Shown: positions 24,982 to 34,318 of the stretch, piece by piece | Layout of the letters: every line of letters begins with the position of its first letter | Numbering within the stretch: position 1 is the stretch's first letter | Origin: Suilimivivens sp045586385 | GTDB taxonomy: Bacteria > Bacillota > Clostridia > Lachnospirales > Lachnospiraceae | Direction of reading: 5' to 3' | Length of the DNA stretch: 64,000 nucleotides | NCBI GenBank assembly: GCA_045586385.1 | Contig: JAZNAE010000091.1 | Span: forward strand, 214,794-278,793 | The notes under the pieces: model-generated | What the model was told of the DNA's origin: nothing | The model's input: the letters and a program-made list of their open reading frames with translations, nothing else | Databases searched by the model: none | Made by a program: the position numbers and the translations under genes

Positions 24982-27072
24982 TTATTCTTCATTACCCTCT
25001 GCTACTTTCGCAGCTCTTGCAGCTACTTCCTTCTCCTGAACATCGGAAGGTGCTTGTTCATAACGTGCAAACTCATATTCATACACACCACGTCCGCCTG
25101 TCATGGAACGGAGATCTGTACAATATCCAAACAGTGACATCATCGGAACATCAGCTTCTACTATCTGCTTTCCGCCTGCAACAGGTGTCATACCAAGCAC
25201 ACGTCCACGGCGCTTATTAAGGTCACCCATGACATCTCCGGTGTAAGAATCCGGCACTGTAACCTTTAAGGATACAATCGGCTCAAGGAGAATCGGCTGT
25301 GCTTCCATAAATCCTTTCTTAAATGCCTGGATAGTAGCCATCTTGAAGGCCATTTCAGAAGAGTCAACCGGATGATAAGAACCATCGTATAATACAGCTT
25401 TAACGCCAACTACTGGATATGCTGCCAAAGGTCCTCTCTGAACAGATTCCTGAATACCTTTTTCAACTGCCGGGAAGTAGTTCTTCGGAACTGCACCACC
25501 AACCACAATCTGCTCAAATACATAAGCTTCTTCCTGATTGCCTGAAGGCTCAAATTTCATCTTAACGTGGCCATACTGTCCATGTCCGCCGGACTGCTTT
25601 TTATATTTGTATTCTACATCAGAAGTTTTCTTAATTGTTTCCCTGAATGCTACTTTCGGTTTGGAAAGTTCAATTTCAACTTTATATTCATTGAGAAGCT
25701 TGCTTGCAATCACTTCTAAGTGTAAATCACCCATTCCGTAAAGGAGCATCTGACGGTTTTCAGCGTCGTTCACATATTTCATAGTAATATCTTCATGTGA
25801 AATCTTCTGAAGTGCCTGAGATAATTTGTCAACATCTCCTTTATTCTTAGGATTATATCTCATGTATGTATATGGAACCGGCATCTCCCATTTACCGAAT
25901 TTAATGGTAGTTGCTTTCGTTGATAAACTATTACCGGTACGGGCTCCCGTAAGCTTCGCTAATGCACCGATATCACCTGCGTGAAGTTCTTTTACTTCAA
26001 TAGGTTTATTGCCCTGAAGAACATAGAGTTTACCTACTTTTTCCTCAATATCCTTATCGACATTGTAAATCATATCATCCGCTTTCAGTACACCGGAGTT
26101 TACCTTAATTAAGGAGTACTTACCGATGAAAGGATCCACAATTGTCTTCCAAACATATGCAGATTTCGCTTTAGAGAAATCATAATCTGCATGATAGATT
26201 TCATTTGTCTTCATATTAATTCCGGCTACTTCTCTGTTTTCCGGGCTGGGGAAGTATTTAATAATATCATCCATCAGTGTATAAATACCCTGACATAATG
26301 TGTTTGAACCCATAGTCATGGGAACAATACTTCCATCACAAACATTGGTACGCATAGCTGCTCTGATTTCCGCCTCAGAGAATGTTTCTCCGCCAAAGTA
26401 ACGTTCCATCATTTCTTCGCTTGTTTCTGCAACCGCTTCCATTAAAGTATCGCGGCAAATCTGCAGGTTCGCTTTATTATATTCAGGCACTTCGCATTCA
26501 ATAACTTCCTTGCCCTGCCATCTGTTACCTGTTTCTGTAATAACATTAACATAACCAACAAATTTTTCATTTTCACGGATTGGCAAATGGAACGGTGCCA
26601 TTTTCTTTCCGTAGCTTTCTGTCATATCTTCTACAACCTGTCTGAAGGATGCATTATCCACATCCATGTTGCTGACATAAATCATACGGGGGAGTTTATA
26701 CTTTTCGCATAATTCCCAAGCCTTCTGGGTACCAACTTCCACGCCGGCCTTACCATTTACTACAATAATTGCCGCACCGGCTGCACTGATTGCTTCTTCC
26801 ACTTCTCCCGAAAAATCAAAGAAGCCGGGTGCATCTAAGATATTAATTTTGTAATCGCCCCATTCAATCGGAACTACGGAAGTACTAATGGATATTTTTC
26901 TCTTCTGCTCTTCCTTTCCGAAATCGCTCACGGTATTTCCATCTTCTACTTTACCCATACGGGATGTAATACCGGATAAGTATGCCATTGCTTCTGTCAG
27001 ACTGGTCTTTCCGCATCCACCATGTCCTAGCAGAACAACGTTTCGAATCTTGTCAGTTGTGTAAATATTCAT
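24982..27072 (-). CDS. EF-G-like translational GTPase (EF-G2 type)
   Basis: A 696-residue EF-G paralogue with the full five-domain layout. The G1 loop is GHGGCGKT near residue 15, G3 is DAPGFFDF near residue 78, and G4 is NMDVDN in place of NKMD. Domains II-V continue to about 675, with GGHGQYGHVKMKFE in domain IV. The His of the usual DTPGHVDF motif, needed for GTP hydrolysis in classical EF-G, is Phe here; EF-G2-like proteins commonly lack it. The gene stands alone, without rpsL, rpsG or tuf, unlike the canonical fusA. The ATG at 27072 has GGAGGG upstream. Its role in translation (elongation or recycling) is not settled for this family. Confidence 0.9.
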   Translation of the reverse strand: MNIYTTDKIRNVVLLGHGGCGKTSLTEAMAYLSGITSRMGKVEDGNTVSDFGKEEQKRKISISTSVVPIEWGDYKINILDAPGFFDFSGEVEEAISAAGAAIIVVNGKAGVEVGTQKAWELCEKYKLPRMIYVSNMDVDNASFRQVVEDMTESYGKKMAPFHLPIRENEKFVGYVNVITETGNRWQGKEVIECEVPEYNKANLQICRDTLMEAVAETSEEMMERYFGGETFSEAEIRAAMRTNVCDGSIVPMTMGSNTLCQGIYTLMDDIIKYFPSPENREVAGINMKTNEIYHADYDFSKAKSAYVWKTIVDPFIGKYSLIKVNSGVLKADDMIYNVDKDIEEKVGKLYVLQGNKPIEVKELHAGDIGALAKLTGARTGNSLSTKATTIKFGKWEMPVPYTYMRYNPKNKGDVDKLSQALQKISHEDITMKYVNDAENRQMLLYGMGDLHLEVIASKLLNEYKVEIELSKPKVAFRETIKKTSDVEYKYKKQSGGHGQYGHVKMKFEPSGNQEEAYVFEQIVVGGAVPKNYFPAVEKGIQESVQRGPLAAYPVVGVKAVLYDGSYHPVDSSEMAFKMATIQAFKKGFMEAQPILLEPIVSLKVTVPDSYTGDVMGDLNKRRGRVLGMTPVAGGKQIVEADVPMMSLFGYCTDLRSMTGGRGVYEYEFARYEQAPSDVQEKEVAARAAKVAEGNEE

Positions 27073-27246
27073 ATAAGTCCCTCCAGTTTTTTGCATTTTT
27101 GGGCATTTTGATTCATTATATACAGAAAAAATATTCCTACATCAAATTCCCATGCATACATTTTACTAAATTTTCAGATAATATACAAGTAAAATCATGC
27201 AATTTATACATAAAAATCTCCCTCCTGTATTTCTTCATTTGTTTCG

Positions 27247-27275
27247 TTGACTTTCACGCGTTGAAGTGATATACT
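27247..27275 (+). promoter_or_regulatory. tyrA promoter
   Basis: TTGACT (27247-27252), 17 bp, then TATACT (27270-27275), about 50 bp before the tyrA ATG. The rest of the 250-bp divergent region to the EF-G gene shows nothing else. Confidence 0.7.
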
Positions 27276-27326
27276 CTTTAAAGAATTAAAGTATTTTGTC
27301 ATATTTGCGAAAGGTGGGCTAATACT

Positions 27327-28433
27327 ATGATAAAAAAAGACCTTACATATGGTTTTATCGGATTAGGACTTATCGGCGGTTCTATCGCTAAAGCCTTGCG
27401 AATTGTCTATCCGGAATGTAACATTATTGCATATGACATCAAAAAAGAGGCTTTGGATCTTGCTATTACTGAGGGTGTGGTAACGCTTGCCACCACTTCT
27501 ATCGATAACACTTTTCATGCTTGTGACTATATTTTCTTATGCGCACCGGTTTCACATAATGATGAAAACTTGTTAAAAATAAAAGAATTTTTATCAACAG
27601 ATTGTCTCTTAACGGATGTTGGCAGCGTCAAATCCGATATCCACAAACATATTGAAGCATTAGGTCTTAACCACTGTTTTATCGGCGGACACCCCATGGC
27701 CGGCAGTGAACGCACCGGATATATTAATTCCAAAGCACTTTTATTGGAAAATGCCTACTATGTGCTCACCCCGACAGAGGATGTTCCTACCGAAAAAGTT
27801 AAACAATATAAAGAATTGGTGTCCTCTTTAGGTGCCATTCCATTAATTTTAAGTTGCAAGCAACATGATTATGTTACGGCGGCAGTGAGTCATCTTCCCC
27901 ACGTAATTGCTTCATCTTTGGTTAACCTAATAGAAAAATCGGATTCGGACGACGGAATCATGAAATTAGTTGCTGCAGGCGGCTTTAAGGATATTACCAG
28001 AATTGCATCCTCCTCCCCTTCCATGTGGCAGCAAATATGCATGACCAATACAGAAAACATAGATACTCTTTTAAATGCCTATATTGAATCCTTACAGGCA
28101 ATAAAAAACGAGATAGCAAACCGCAGGGAAACGGATATTTATGATTTCTTTGACAATGCAAGAACCTATCGTGACTCCTTTATTGATGCTTCCAGCGGCC
28201 CTATCAAAAAAACTTATTCCATCAATATCGAAATCGCCGATGAACCGGGGGCTCTTGCATCCATTGCTACGATTTTGGCATTAAACAACATCAGCATTAA
28301 AAACATCGGCATCGTACATAACAGGGAACAGGAAGACGGTGTTCTGCGCATTGAATTTTATGCACCGGAAAGTATCGATAACGCAGTTCGGATTTTAAGC
28401 GGGAAAGGATATGTTATCCACCACAAAAAATGA
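27327..28433 (+). CDS. tyrA: prephenate dehydrogenase with ACT domain
   Basis: Oxidative decarboxylation of prephenate to 4-hydroxyphenylpyruvate in tyrosine synthesis. The 368 residues have an NAD-binding Rossmann motif GFIGLGLIGGSIAKAL near residue 10, the catalytic HPMAGSERTGY segment near residue 120 and the helical C-terminal dimer domain (about 170-285). An ACT domain follows (about 298-365, IEIADEPGALASIATIL), which in related enzymes binds tyrosine for feedback control. AAAGG stands before the ATG. It converges on VanZ through a shared terminator. Confidence 0.95.
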   Translation: MIKKDLTYGFIGLGLIGGSIAKALRIVYPECNIIAYDIKKEALDLAITEGVVTLATTSIDNTFHACDYIFLCAPVSHNDENLLKIKEFLSTDCLLTDVGSVKSDIHKHIEALGLNHCFIGGHPMAGSERTGYINSKALLLENAYYVLTPTEDVPTEKVKQYKELVSSLGAIPLILSCKQHDYVTAAVSHLPHVIASSLVNLIEKSDSDDGIMKLVAAGGFKDITRIASSSPSMWQQICMTNTENIDTLLNAYIESLQAIKNEIANRRETDIYDFFDNARTYRDSFIDASSGPIKKTYSINIEIADEPGALASIATILALNNISIKNIGIVHNREQEDGVLRIEFYAPESIDNAVRILSGKGYVIHHKK

Positions 28434-28444
28434 TGTAATTATAT

Positions 28445-28483
28445 AAAACGACGATGCCTTACTACAGGTATCGTCGTTTTTTT
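28445..28483. terminator. convergent terminator between tyrA and the VanZ-like gene
   Basis: An 11-bp perfect stem (AAAACGACGAT/ATCGTCGTTTT) with inner pairing, then TTTT on the plus strand. The stop codon of the VanZ-like gene falls in the loop, so that gene's last codons form one arm. Confidence 0.85.
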
Positions 28484-28989
28484 CTACTAACTAATTCTAT
28501 TATAATATAAATGATAAGCAAAAATATTATTCCCGCAACTCCGCCGCTCACATCCAGCAAAACATCTCTTACGGATGCACTTCTTCCCGGAACAAAATAT
28601 TGATGTAACTCATCCAGTCCTGCCGAAACAAAAAGCTGGAGCATAAGTATCACAAACATAATTTTCATCCTGTTCATCCACATGATGGCAATACCACAGG
28701 ACAAAAACCCGATTGACATATACTCAATGAAATGTGCTGCCTTTCTGACAATTCCTTCCCACTCATAGGCCACCGGCACAATTACCTGCCCGGCTCCCTC
28801 TATCGGGAAAATTTTATAGTACATGCGAATCAGCCATTTCGTCACTTTTACACTGATAGCGGAAGAATCTTCACCGGTATCTGAAGAAAACATAAAAATC
28901 ATACAATATATTATAATCAGACATATTCCCGCTATAATCGTCAGTATTATCTTTCGCGTTTGATCTTTTTCCTGCCTATGATTTTTCAT
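28462..28989 (-). CDS. VanZ-like membrane protein
   Basis: A 175-residue polytopic membrane protein with about four hydrophobic segments. The VanZ signature is visible: RKAAHFIEYMSIGFL, then the LDELHQYFVPGRSASVRDVLLD motif split over two helices. VanZ-family proteins are found in many Firmicutes; the founding member gives low-level teicoplanin resistance, but most have no proven role. It overlaps the upstream PilZ gene by 14 bp, so translation is coupled. Its 3' end is part of the terminator shared with tyrA. Confidence 0.9.
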   Translation of the reverse strand: MKNHRQEKDQTRKIILTIIAGICLIIIYCMIFMFSSDTGEDSSAISVKVTKWLIRMYYKIFPIEGAGQVIVPVAYEWEGIVRKAAHFIEYMSIGFLSCGIAIMWMNRMKIMFVILMLQLFVSAGLDELHQYFVPGRSASVRDVLLDVSGGVAGIIFLLIIYIIIELVSRKKRRYL

Positions 28990-29323
28990 GCAGGCTTTCT
29001 ACCATATCATATACTTCAATTCTGGCAGCATCTATTTCCGGCATTCCGATGAAAATAGCGCCATACGCATAGGTATTTGTATCCTTCTTTTCAATACGGA
29101 CAATTTCAAGAAATGCATGCAATACTTCCTGGGTCCAGATTCTTAAATACGCTTCATATACAGCACCGATTTCAAGTACCATCTTACTGGTAAATCCGAT
29201 ACCTGTCTTCGATACGTCTACAATATCAATATCTACTTCTTCATTGGCTGAATTGCCGCCTAATCTTTTCGCAATCAGTTTTGAAGATAATTCTCTACGA
29301 TTATTTTTTCTCTTTTCGTCCAT
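28976..29323 (-). CDS. PilZ-domain protein (likely c-di-GMP binding)
   Basis: A 115-residue single-domain protein. It has the RxxxR motif near the N-terminus (RKNNR, residues 5-9) and the downstream DxSxxG box (DVSKTGIGF), the two elements PilZ domains use to bind cyclic di-GMP. The remaining strands (AYLRIWTQEVLHAFLEIVRIE) fit the beta barrel. No output domain or membrane segment is attached, so it probably acts through a partner. It is placed between queA and the VanZ gene, with overlap to the latter. No diguanylate cyclase lies in the window. Confidence 0.85.
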   Translation of the reverse strand: MDEKRKNNRRELSSKLIAKRLGGNSANEEVDIDIVDVSKTGIGFTSKMVLEIGAVYEAYLRIWTQEVLHAFLEIVRIEKKDTNTYAYGAIFIGMPEIDAARIEVYDMVESLHEKS

Positions 29324-29369
29324 AAATACCTCCCATAATATCGTTCATACCAACTGTTTTTATCATAAA

Positions 29370-30419
29370 CTATCTGCCACTTTTTGTAAAGTCGTCCGTC
29401 ACAAAGCAGGCGTCCCCAAAGGAAAAGAAACGATATTTTTCTTTCACCGCTTCTTCATATGCAGCAAGCACATTCTCTCTACCTGCAAGTGCAGACACAA
29501 GCATTACTAGTGTGGATTCCGGCAAATGAAAATTAGTAATCAGACAATCCAAAACTTTAAATTCATACCCCGGATAGATAAAAATCTCCGTATTGTCACA
29601 ACACTCTTTTAATTTTCCGTTTTCATCTGCCGCGCTTTCTATGGTTCGGCAACTGGTCGTCCCTACACAGATGACCCTTCCTCCTTCTTCTTTTGTTTTA
29701 TTAATGATTTCAGCGGCCTCTTTGGTAATCTGATAATATTCTGAATGCATATGATGCTCTAAAACATTATCTACCTTTACCGGTCTGAAAGTGCCCAGTC
29801 CTACATGAAGCGTAACATACGCAATATTTACGCCTTTAGCTTCAATTTCTGCAAGTAACTCATTGGTAAAATGAAGTCCTGCCGTAGGCGCTGCCGCAGA
29901 ACCGTCGTATTTGGCATAAACGGTCTGATACCGGTTTTTGTCCTGTAATTTATGGGTAATATAAGGCGGTAGCGGCATTTCTCCAAGGCTATCAAGGACC
30001 TCTTCAAAAATCCCTTCATAGGAAAACTGTATTAAGCGGTTTCCTTCTTCCACTACATCCAAAACCTCTGCTTTAAGAAGCCCGTCCCCAAAGACAATCT
30101 TTGCTCCGGGCCTTGCTTTTTTGCCCGGTTTTACAAGCGTCTCCCATATATCATTTTCTCTGCGTTTTAAGAGTAATACTTCAATGGTTGCACCGGTATC
30201 TTCTTTAACGCCCATAAGTCTGGCAGGGAGAACCCTGGTGTTGTTAAGCACCAGACAATCCCCCTCCTTTAAATAATCTGTAATATTTTTAAATACTTCA
30301 TGCTTTGTTTCGCCGGTTTCTTTATTAATCATAAGTAATCTTGAAGAACTTCTGTCCTCAAGCGGATCTTGTGCGATTAACTCTTCCGGTAAATCAAAGT
30401 AAAAATCTGATGTTTTCAT
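29370..30419 (-). CDS. queA: S-adenosylmethionine:tRNA ribosyltransferase-isomerase
   Basis: Adds the epoxycyclopentane ring precursor to preQ1-modified tRNA in queuosine synthesis. The 349-residue protein matches the family throughout: FDLPEELIAQDPLEDRSSSRLL at the start (split here by its own order), VLNNTRVLPARLMG near residue 60, PTAGLHFT near residue 190 and HVGLGTFRPV near 215. The start codon overlaps the stop of the M18 aminopeptidase gene (TAATG), giving tight coupling. No other queuosine genes, such as tgt, are in the window. Confidence 0.97.
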   Translation of the reverse strand: MKTSDFYFDLPEELIAQDPLEDRSSSRLLMINKETGETKHEVFKNITDYLKEGDCLVLNNTRVLPARLMGVKEDTGATIEVLLLKRRENDIWETLVKPGKKARPGAKIVFGDGLLKAEVLDVVEEGNRLIQFSYEGIFEEVLDSLGEMPLPPYITHKLQDKNRYQTVYAKYDGSAAAPTAGLHFTNELLAEIEAKGVNIAYVTLHVGLGTFRPVKVDNVLEHHMHSEYYQITKEAAEIINKTKEEGGRVICVGTTSCRTIESAADENGKLKECCDNTEIFIYPGYEFKVLDCLITNFHLPESTLVMLVSALAGRENVLAAYEEAVKEKYRFFSFGDACFVTDDFTKSGR

Positions 30420-31849
30420 TACATATCTGCTCCCTTTAAGAAAGCGGCATAACCTCTTTTTGCCTCATAGACATCTGCTTTGCTGGTTGCCTCCCAAGGC
30501 GCATGCATATTGAGTACTGCAACACCGCTGTCTATTACATTCATACCGTAAAGAGCAAGAATATACGCAATGGTTCCACCGCCGCCAAGATCTACCCTTC
30601 CCAGTTCAGCTGCCTGGAAATTAATGTTTTCTTTTTCATAAATCTTTCTTAAATGTGCCAGATATTCTGCATTGGCATCATTGGAACCGGATTTACCTCT
30701 GGCACCGGTAAACTTATTAAACACCATGCCTCCCCCAAGATATGCCACATTCTTTTTATCAAAGCTGGACGCAAAGGTAGGATCATAACCGCTGCTGACA
30801 TCAGATGAAAGCATACATGAAGAAGAAAGGCACCTTCTCAGTGCCAGTTCACTGTACTCACCAAGGAGGTTCATCACTTCCGCCACTGTGTTTTCAAAGA
30901 ATTTGGACTGCATGCCGGTAGCTCCTACACTGCCGATTTCCTCTTTGTCGGTAAGTAAACAACATGCCGTTCTTTCGGTGTCTTCCACCTCAAGCATAGC
31001 CTTTAAAGAAGAGAATGCACAAACTCTGTCATCCTGTCCATATGCCAAAATCATACTCCGGTCAAGTCCTGCTTCTCTTGCGCATCCTGCCGGAACAATT
31101 TCCAGTTCCGCAGAGATAAAGTCTTCTTCCTCTACATCATATTTTTCTTTTAAGATGTTAAGAATCCCCTGCCTTACAGCGTCTTTTGCTGCCTTTTGCT
31201 CTCCTTCTTCCTCTGCTTTTGCCTTTTTCTTCTTGTCAATCAAAAGCGGCTTATTACCGACAATGAGATCAAGAGCTTCCCCCTCAATTACCTTCGCTGC
31301 TTTCTTTTCCAGCTGCTCCTGGGCAAGATGAATCAGCAAATCAGAAATAAAGAATACAGGATCATCTTCATTTTCACCAATGGAAAGTTCTACGGTCGTA
31401 CCATCCTTTTTCACAATGACACCGTGAAGTGCAAGAGGGATGGTTACCCATTGATATTTCTTCACGCCGCCATAATAGTGTGTATCAAGATAAGCGAATC
31501 CACCATCCTCATAAAGCGGATTCTGCTTTACATCAAGTCTCGGAGAATCAATATGGGCACCCAAAATATTCATGCCGCTTTCCATGGGCTTCTTGCCAAT
31601 ACGGAACATCGCAATCGCCTTATTCATACATACCGCATAAACCTTATCACCGCAGTTAAGTTTTCCACCCTCTTTGATGACAGTCTGAAGTTCCCGATAA
31701 CCTTCTTTTTCAATCATATTGACAATGGTATCTACACATTCACGTTCCGTCTTTCCCATGTCAAGGAACTTCATATATTCTTTTGCAAATACATCAACTT
31801 CTTTGAGTTGTGTCTTATTGTAAGTTTCCCATGTGTTTTTCTTTTCCAT
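30419..31849 (-). CDS. M18-family aminopeptidase
   Basis: A zinc aminopeptidase that removes N-terminal residues from peptides. The 476 residues carry the M18 metal motifs: GAHIDSPRLD (His99 and Asp101), DKEEIGSVGATGM near residue 310, and HAPWEATSKAD near the C-terminus with the last metal His. A Lys/Glu-rich insertion (about 205-225) is characteristic of the clostridial members. It is cytosolic, without a signal peptide. It overlaps queA by one base and follows pheT by 26 bp on the same strand, so pheST, this gene and queA may share transcripts. Confidence 0.93.
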   Translation of the reverse strand: MEKKNTWETYNKTQLKEVDVFAKEYMKFLDMGKTERECVDTIVNMIEKEGYRELQTVIKEGGKLNCGDKVYAVCMNKAIAMFRIGKKPMESGMNILGAHIDSPRLDVKQNPLYEDGGFAYLDTHYYGGVKKYQWVTIPLALHGVIVKKDGTTVELSIGENEDDPVFFISDLLIHLAQEQLEKKAAKVIEGEALDLIVGNKPLLIDKKKKAKAEEEGEQKAAKDAVRQGILNILKEKYDVEEEDFISAELEIVPAGCAREAGLDRSMILAYGQDDRVCAFSSLKAMLEVEDTERTACCLLTDKEEIGSVGATGMQSKFFENTVAEVMNLLGEYSELALRRCLSSSCMLSSDVSSGYDPTFASSFDKKNVAYLGGGMVFNKFTGARGKSGSNDANAEYLAHLRKIYEKENINFQAAELGRVDLGGGGTIAYILALYGMNVIDSGVAVLNMHAPWEATSKADVYEAKRGYAAFLKGADM

Positions 31850-31875
31850 AATAACCTCCGTTTTAGGAATTCACA

Positions 31876-34296
31876 TTAACTTCTCAGTTCTGCTCCGCAA
31901 TTCTTATTTAACTGTTTCAATATCTTCTTTACAAAAGCATCCACGGACTCTGTTGTAAATGCTTCCTCCTTAGGGGTAAATACTACAGTAAATGCCATAC
32001 TCTTTTTATCAGCCGCAACCTGTTCACCTTCATAGATGTCGAACAGGGAAATTTTCGTAATATACTTGCAGGCATCCTTCATCACGGCTTCAATTTCACC
32101 GCAGGTAGTTTCCTTTGATACCACAAGTGCCAAGTCTCTCTGTTCTTCAGGGAACTTGGGAAGAGGCGTAAATACAGGTTTCTTTCCGTACCACTTAGAA
32201 AGCACCTTTAAGTCAAGTTCCATTAAATATACAGGTACACGAAGGTCACAGTCATCTGCTATATCATATGCCAGTTTGCCGAAATAACCCACTTCCATAC
32301 CATCACAAAGCACACGTGCCGTCTGGTAAGGATGAAGGAATGTATTGCTCATTGCCTCATAGGTAAAGCTTACCTGAAGTGTATCTGCAATCTTTTCGGC
32401 AATTCCCTTCATAGTATAAAAGGATTCCTTCTCACCGAAAATACCTACACAAAGTCTTGCCTTTTCATCAGGATAACGGGTAAGCGGCAGTTCATAAGGT
32501 AAAAATACATTACCGATTTCAAAAATTCTGCCTTCCATATTTCCTTTCTTCTGATTACGCACAATTGCATTTATCATAGAAGCCGCAAGCGTTGTTCTCA
32601 TAAGGGAAAGTTCTTCACTGATAGGATTCATAATTCTGATTGCCTTGCGCTCCGGTGCATCCTCAGGCAAACGGAGTAAATCAAGGTCTGAAGGTGAAAA
32701 GAAGGAGTAATGAATACCTTCATAAGCACCTACACTGCAAAGAGCATTCTTTAATCTAAGTTCACTCTTCTGTTCCAAGTTAAGTCCGCCGATAGTCACC
32801 TGGGCTGCCGGCATAAATGCAGGCACTACATGTTCATAACCATACATGCGGATTACTTCTTCTGCCACATCCTGATATGTCACAATATCTTCACGGTAAG
32901 CAGGCACTGATAATGTCAGTACATCTCCGTCAATGGACGGATTCAGCGCCAGATTCTTCATAATCTTCATGATTTCATCATTGGGCACTATAATACCAAG
33001 ACAATTATTTACTTTTTCTATACTAACCTTTACTTCTCTTGGCTCTACACTATTTCCTGTATTTACATCCGCATGGGTACATCCAACTTTACCACAACCC
33101 AACTCCTCAATTAAGTGAAGGGCACGCTTTAATGCCATTACCGTTGCATATTCATCCACACCTTTTTCATAACGGGCACTGGAATCAGAACGTTTTCCTA
33201 ATGCTCTTGATGTTCTTCTGATATTATCACGGGCAAATTTGGCAGATTCAAACAATACCGCGCTTGTTGTTTCACGGATTTCTGAATTCAGTCCACCCAT
33301 AACACCGGCGAGGGCAACAGGTTTTACGCCGTCACAAATCACCATATTGGCATCTGTAAGCGTCAGTTCCTGCTCATCAAGGGTAGTTATCTTTTCTCCG
33401 TTTACCGCACGTCTTACATGGATAGCATTGCCTTCTAACGTAGAAAGATCAAATGCATGCATAGGCTGTCCCAATTCTTTTAAAATATAATTGGTAATAT
33501 CTACCACATTGGAAATAGCGTCAATTCCTACTAACGCAAGTCTTCTCTTCATCCACAACGGAGACTCTCCGATGGTAACGTCTGTTACATAGTGTGCACT
33601 ATATCTGGGACATAAATCAGGACAGTCTACAGTGACTTTAAATCCGGGAATTTCTGCATCGGTTTCTGTATAACTTAAATCAGGCATTTTCAATTCTTTT
33701 TCAAGAACTGCCGCCACCTCTCTTGCAATGCCGAAAATACTCTGGCAGTCGGGACGGTTTGCGGTGATTGCAATATCAAAAATCCAATCATCCAGTCCCA
33801 GCATGGGCTTTACATCTGCTCCCACCTGTGCATCATCAGGAAGTACAAGAAGGCCATTATAGCCCGCACCGGGATACATATTTTCACTGACACCAAGCTC
33901 TACTCCTGAGCAAAGCATACCATGAGATTCATATCCACGGAGTTTTCCTTTCCCGATGGTCATGACACCTTCTACAGTCTTGTGGTCTTTTGCAGTTGCA
34001 TAAACGGTTGCACCAACCAAAGCCACGGGGAATTTTCCTCCTGCAGCCACATTATCGGCACCACAACAGATTTGGAATTGTCCATACTCGCCACAGTCCA
34101 CCTGGCAAACATGTAAGTGCGTCTCCGGAATGGCTTCGCACGTAAGCACCTTTCCAACCACTACCTTACTGATATCTTTCCCAACTTCATATAATTCTTC
34201 CACTTCAAAACCGCAGGAAAATAATTTATCCTGAAGTTCCTGTGGTGTTACATCTATATCTACATATTCTTTTAACCAACTAAGCGGTGTAATCAT
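31876..34296 (-). CDS. pheT: phenylalanyl-tRNA synthetase beta subunit
   Basis: The large subunit of the heterotetrameric PheRS. The 806 residues include the N-terminal EMAP-like tRNA-binding domain (about 40-150, VVVGKVLTCEAIPETHLHVC), the B3/B4 editing domain (about 210-380) and the B5 domain. The C-terminal ferredoxin-fold anticodon-binding domain (about 710-806) starts near FPEEQRDLALVVS. It is 22 bp after pheS and is expressed from the T-box-controlled promoter upstream of pheS. Confidence 0.98.
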   Translation of the reverse strand: MITPLSWLKEYVDIDVTPQELQDKLFSCGFEVEELYEVGKDISKVVVGKVLTCEAIPETHLHVCQVDCGEYGQFQICCGADNVAAGGKFPVALVGATVYATAKDHKTVEGVMTIGKGKLRGYESHGMLCSGVELGVSENMYPGAGYNGLLVLPDDAQVGADVKPMLGLDDWIFDIAITANRPDCQSIFGIAREVAAVLEKELKMPDLSYTETDAEIPGFKVTVDCPDLCPRYSAHYVTDVTIGESPLWMKRRLALVGIDAISNVVDITNYILKELGQPMHAFDLSTLEGNAIHVRRAVNGEKITTLDEQELTLTDANMVICDGVKPVALAGVMGGLNSEIRETTSAVLFESAKFARDNIRRTSRALGKRSDSSARYEKGVDEYATVMALKRALHLIEELGCGKVGCTHADVNTGNSVEPREVKVSIEKVNNCLGIIVPNDEIMKIMKNLALNPSIDGDVLTLSVPAYREDIVTYQDVAEEVIRMYGYEHVVPAFMPAAQVTIGGLNLEQKSELRLKNALCSVGAYEGIHYSFFSPSDLDLLRLPEDAPERKAIRIMNPISEELSLMRTTLAASMINAIVRNQKKGNMEGRIFEIGNVFLPYELPLTRYPDEKARLCVGIFGEKESFYTMKGIAEKIADTLQVSFTYEAMSNTFLHPYQTARVLCDGMEVGYFGKLAYDIADDCDLRVPVYLMELDLKVLSKWYGKKPVFTPLPKFPEEQRDLALVVSKETTCGEIEAVMKDACKYITKISLFDIYEGEQVAADKKSMAFTVVFTPKEEAFTTESVDAFVKKILKQLNKNCGAELRS

Positions 34297-34318
34297 ATCT
34301 ATTTACCTTACCTTTCTT

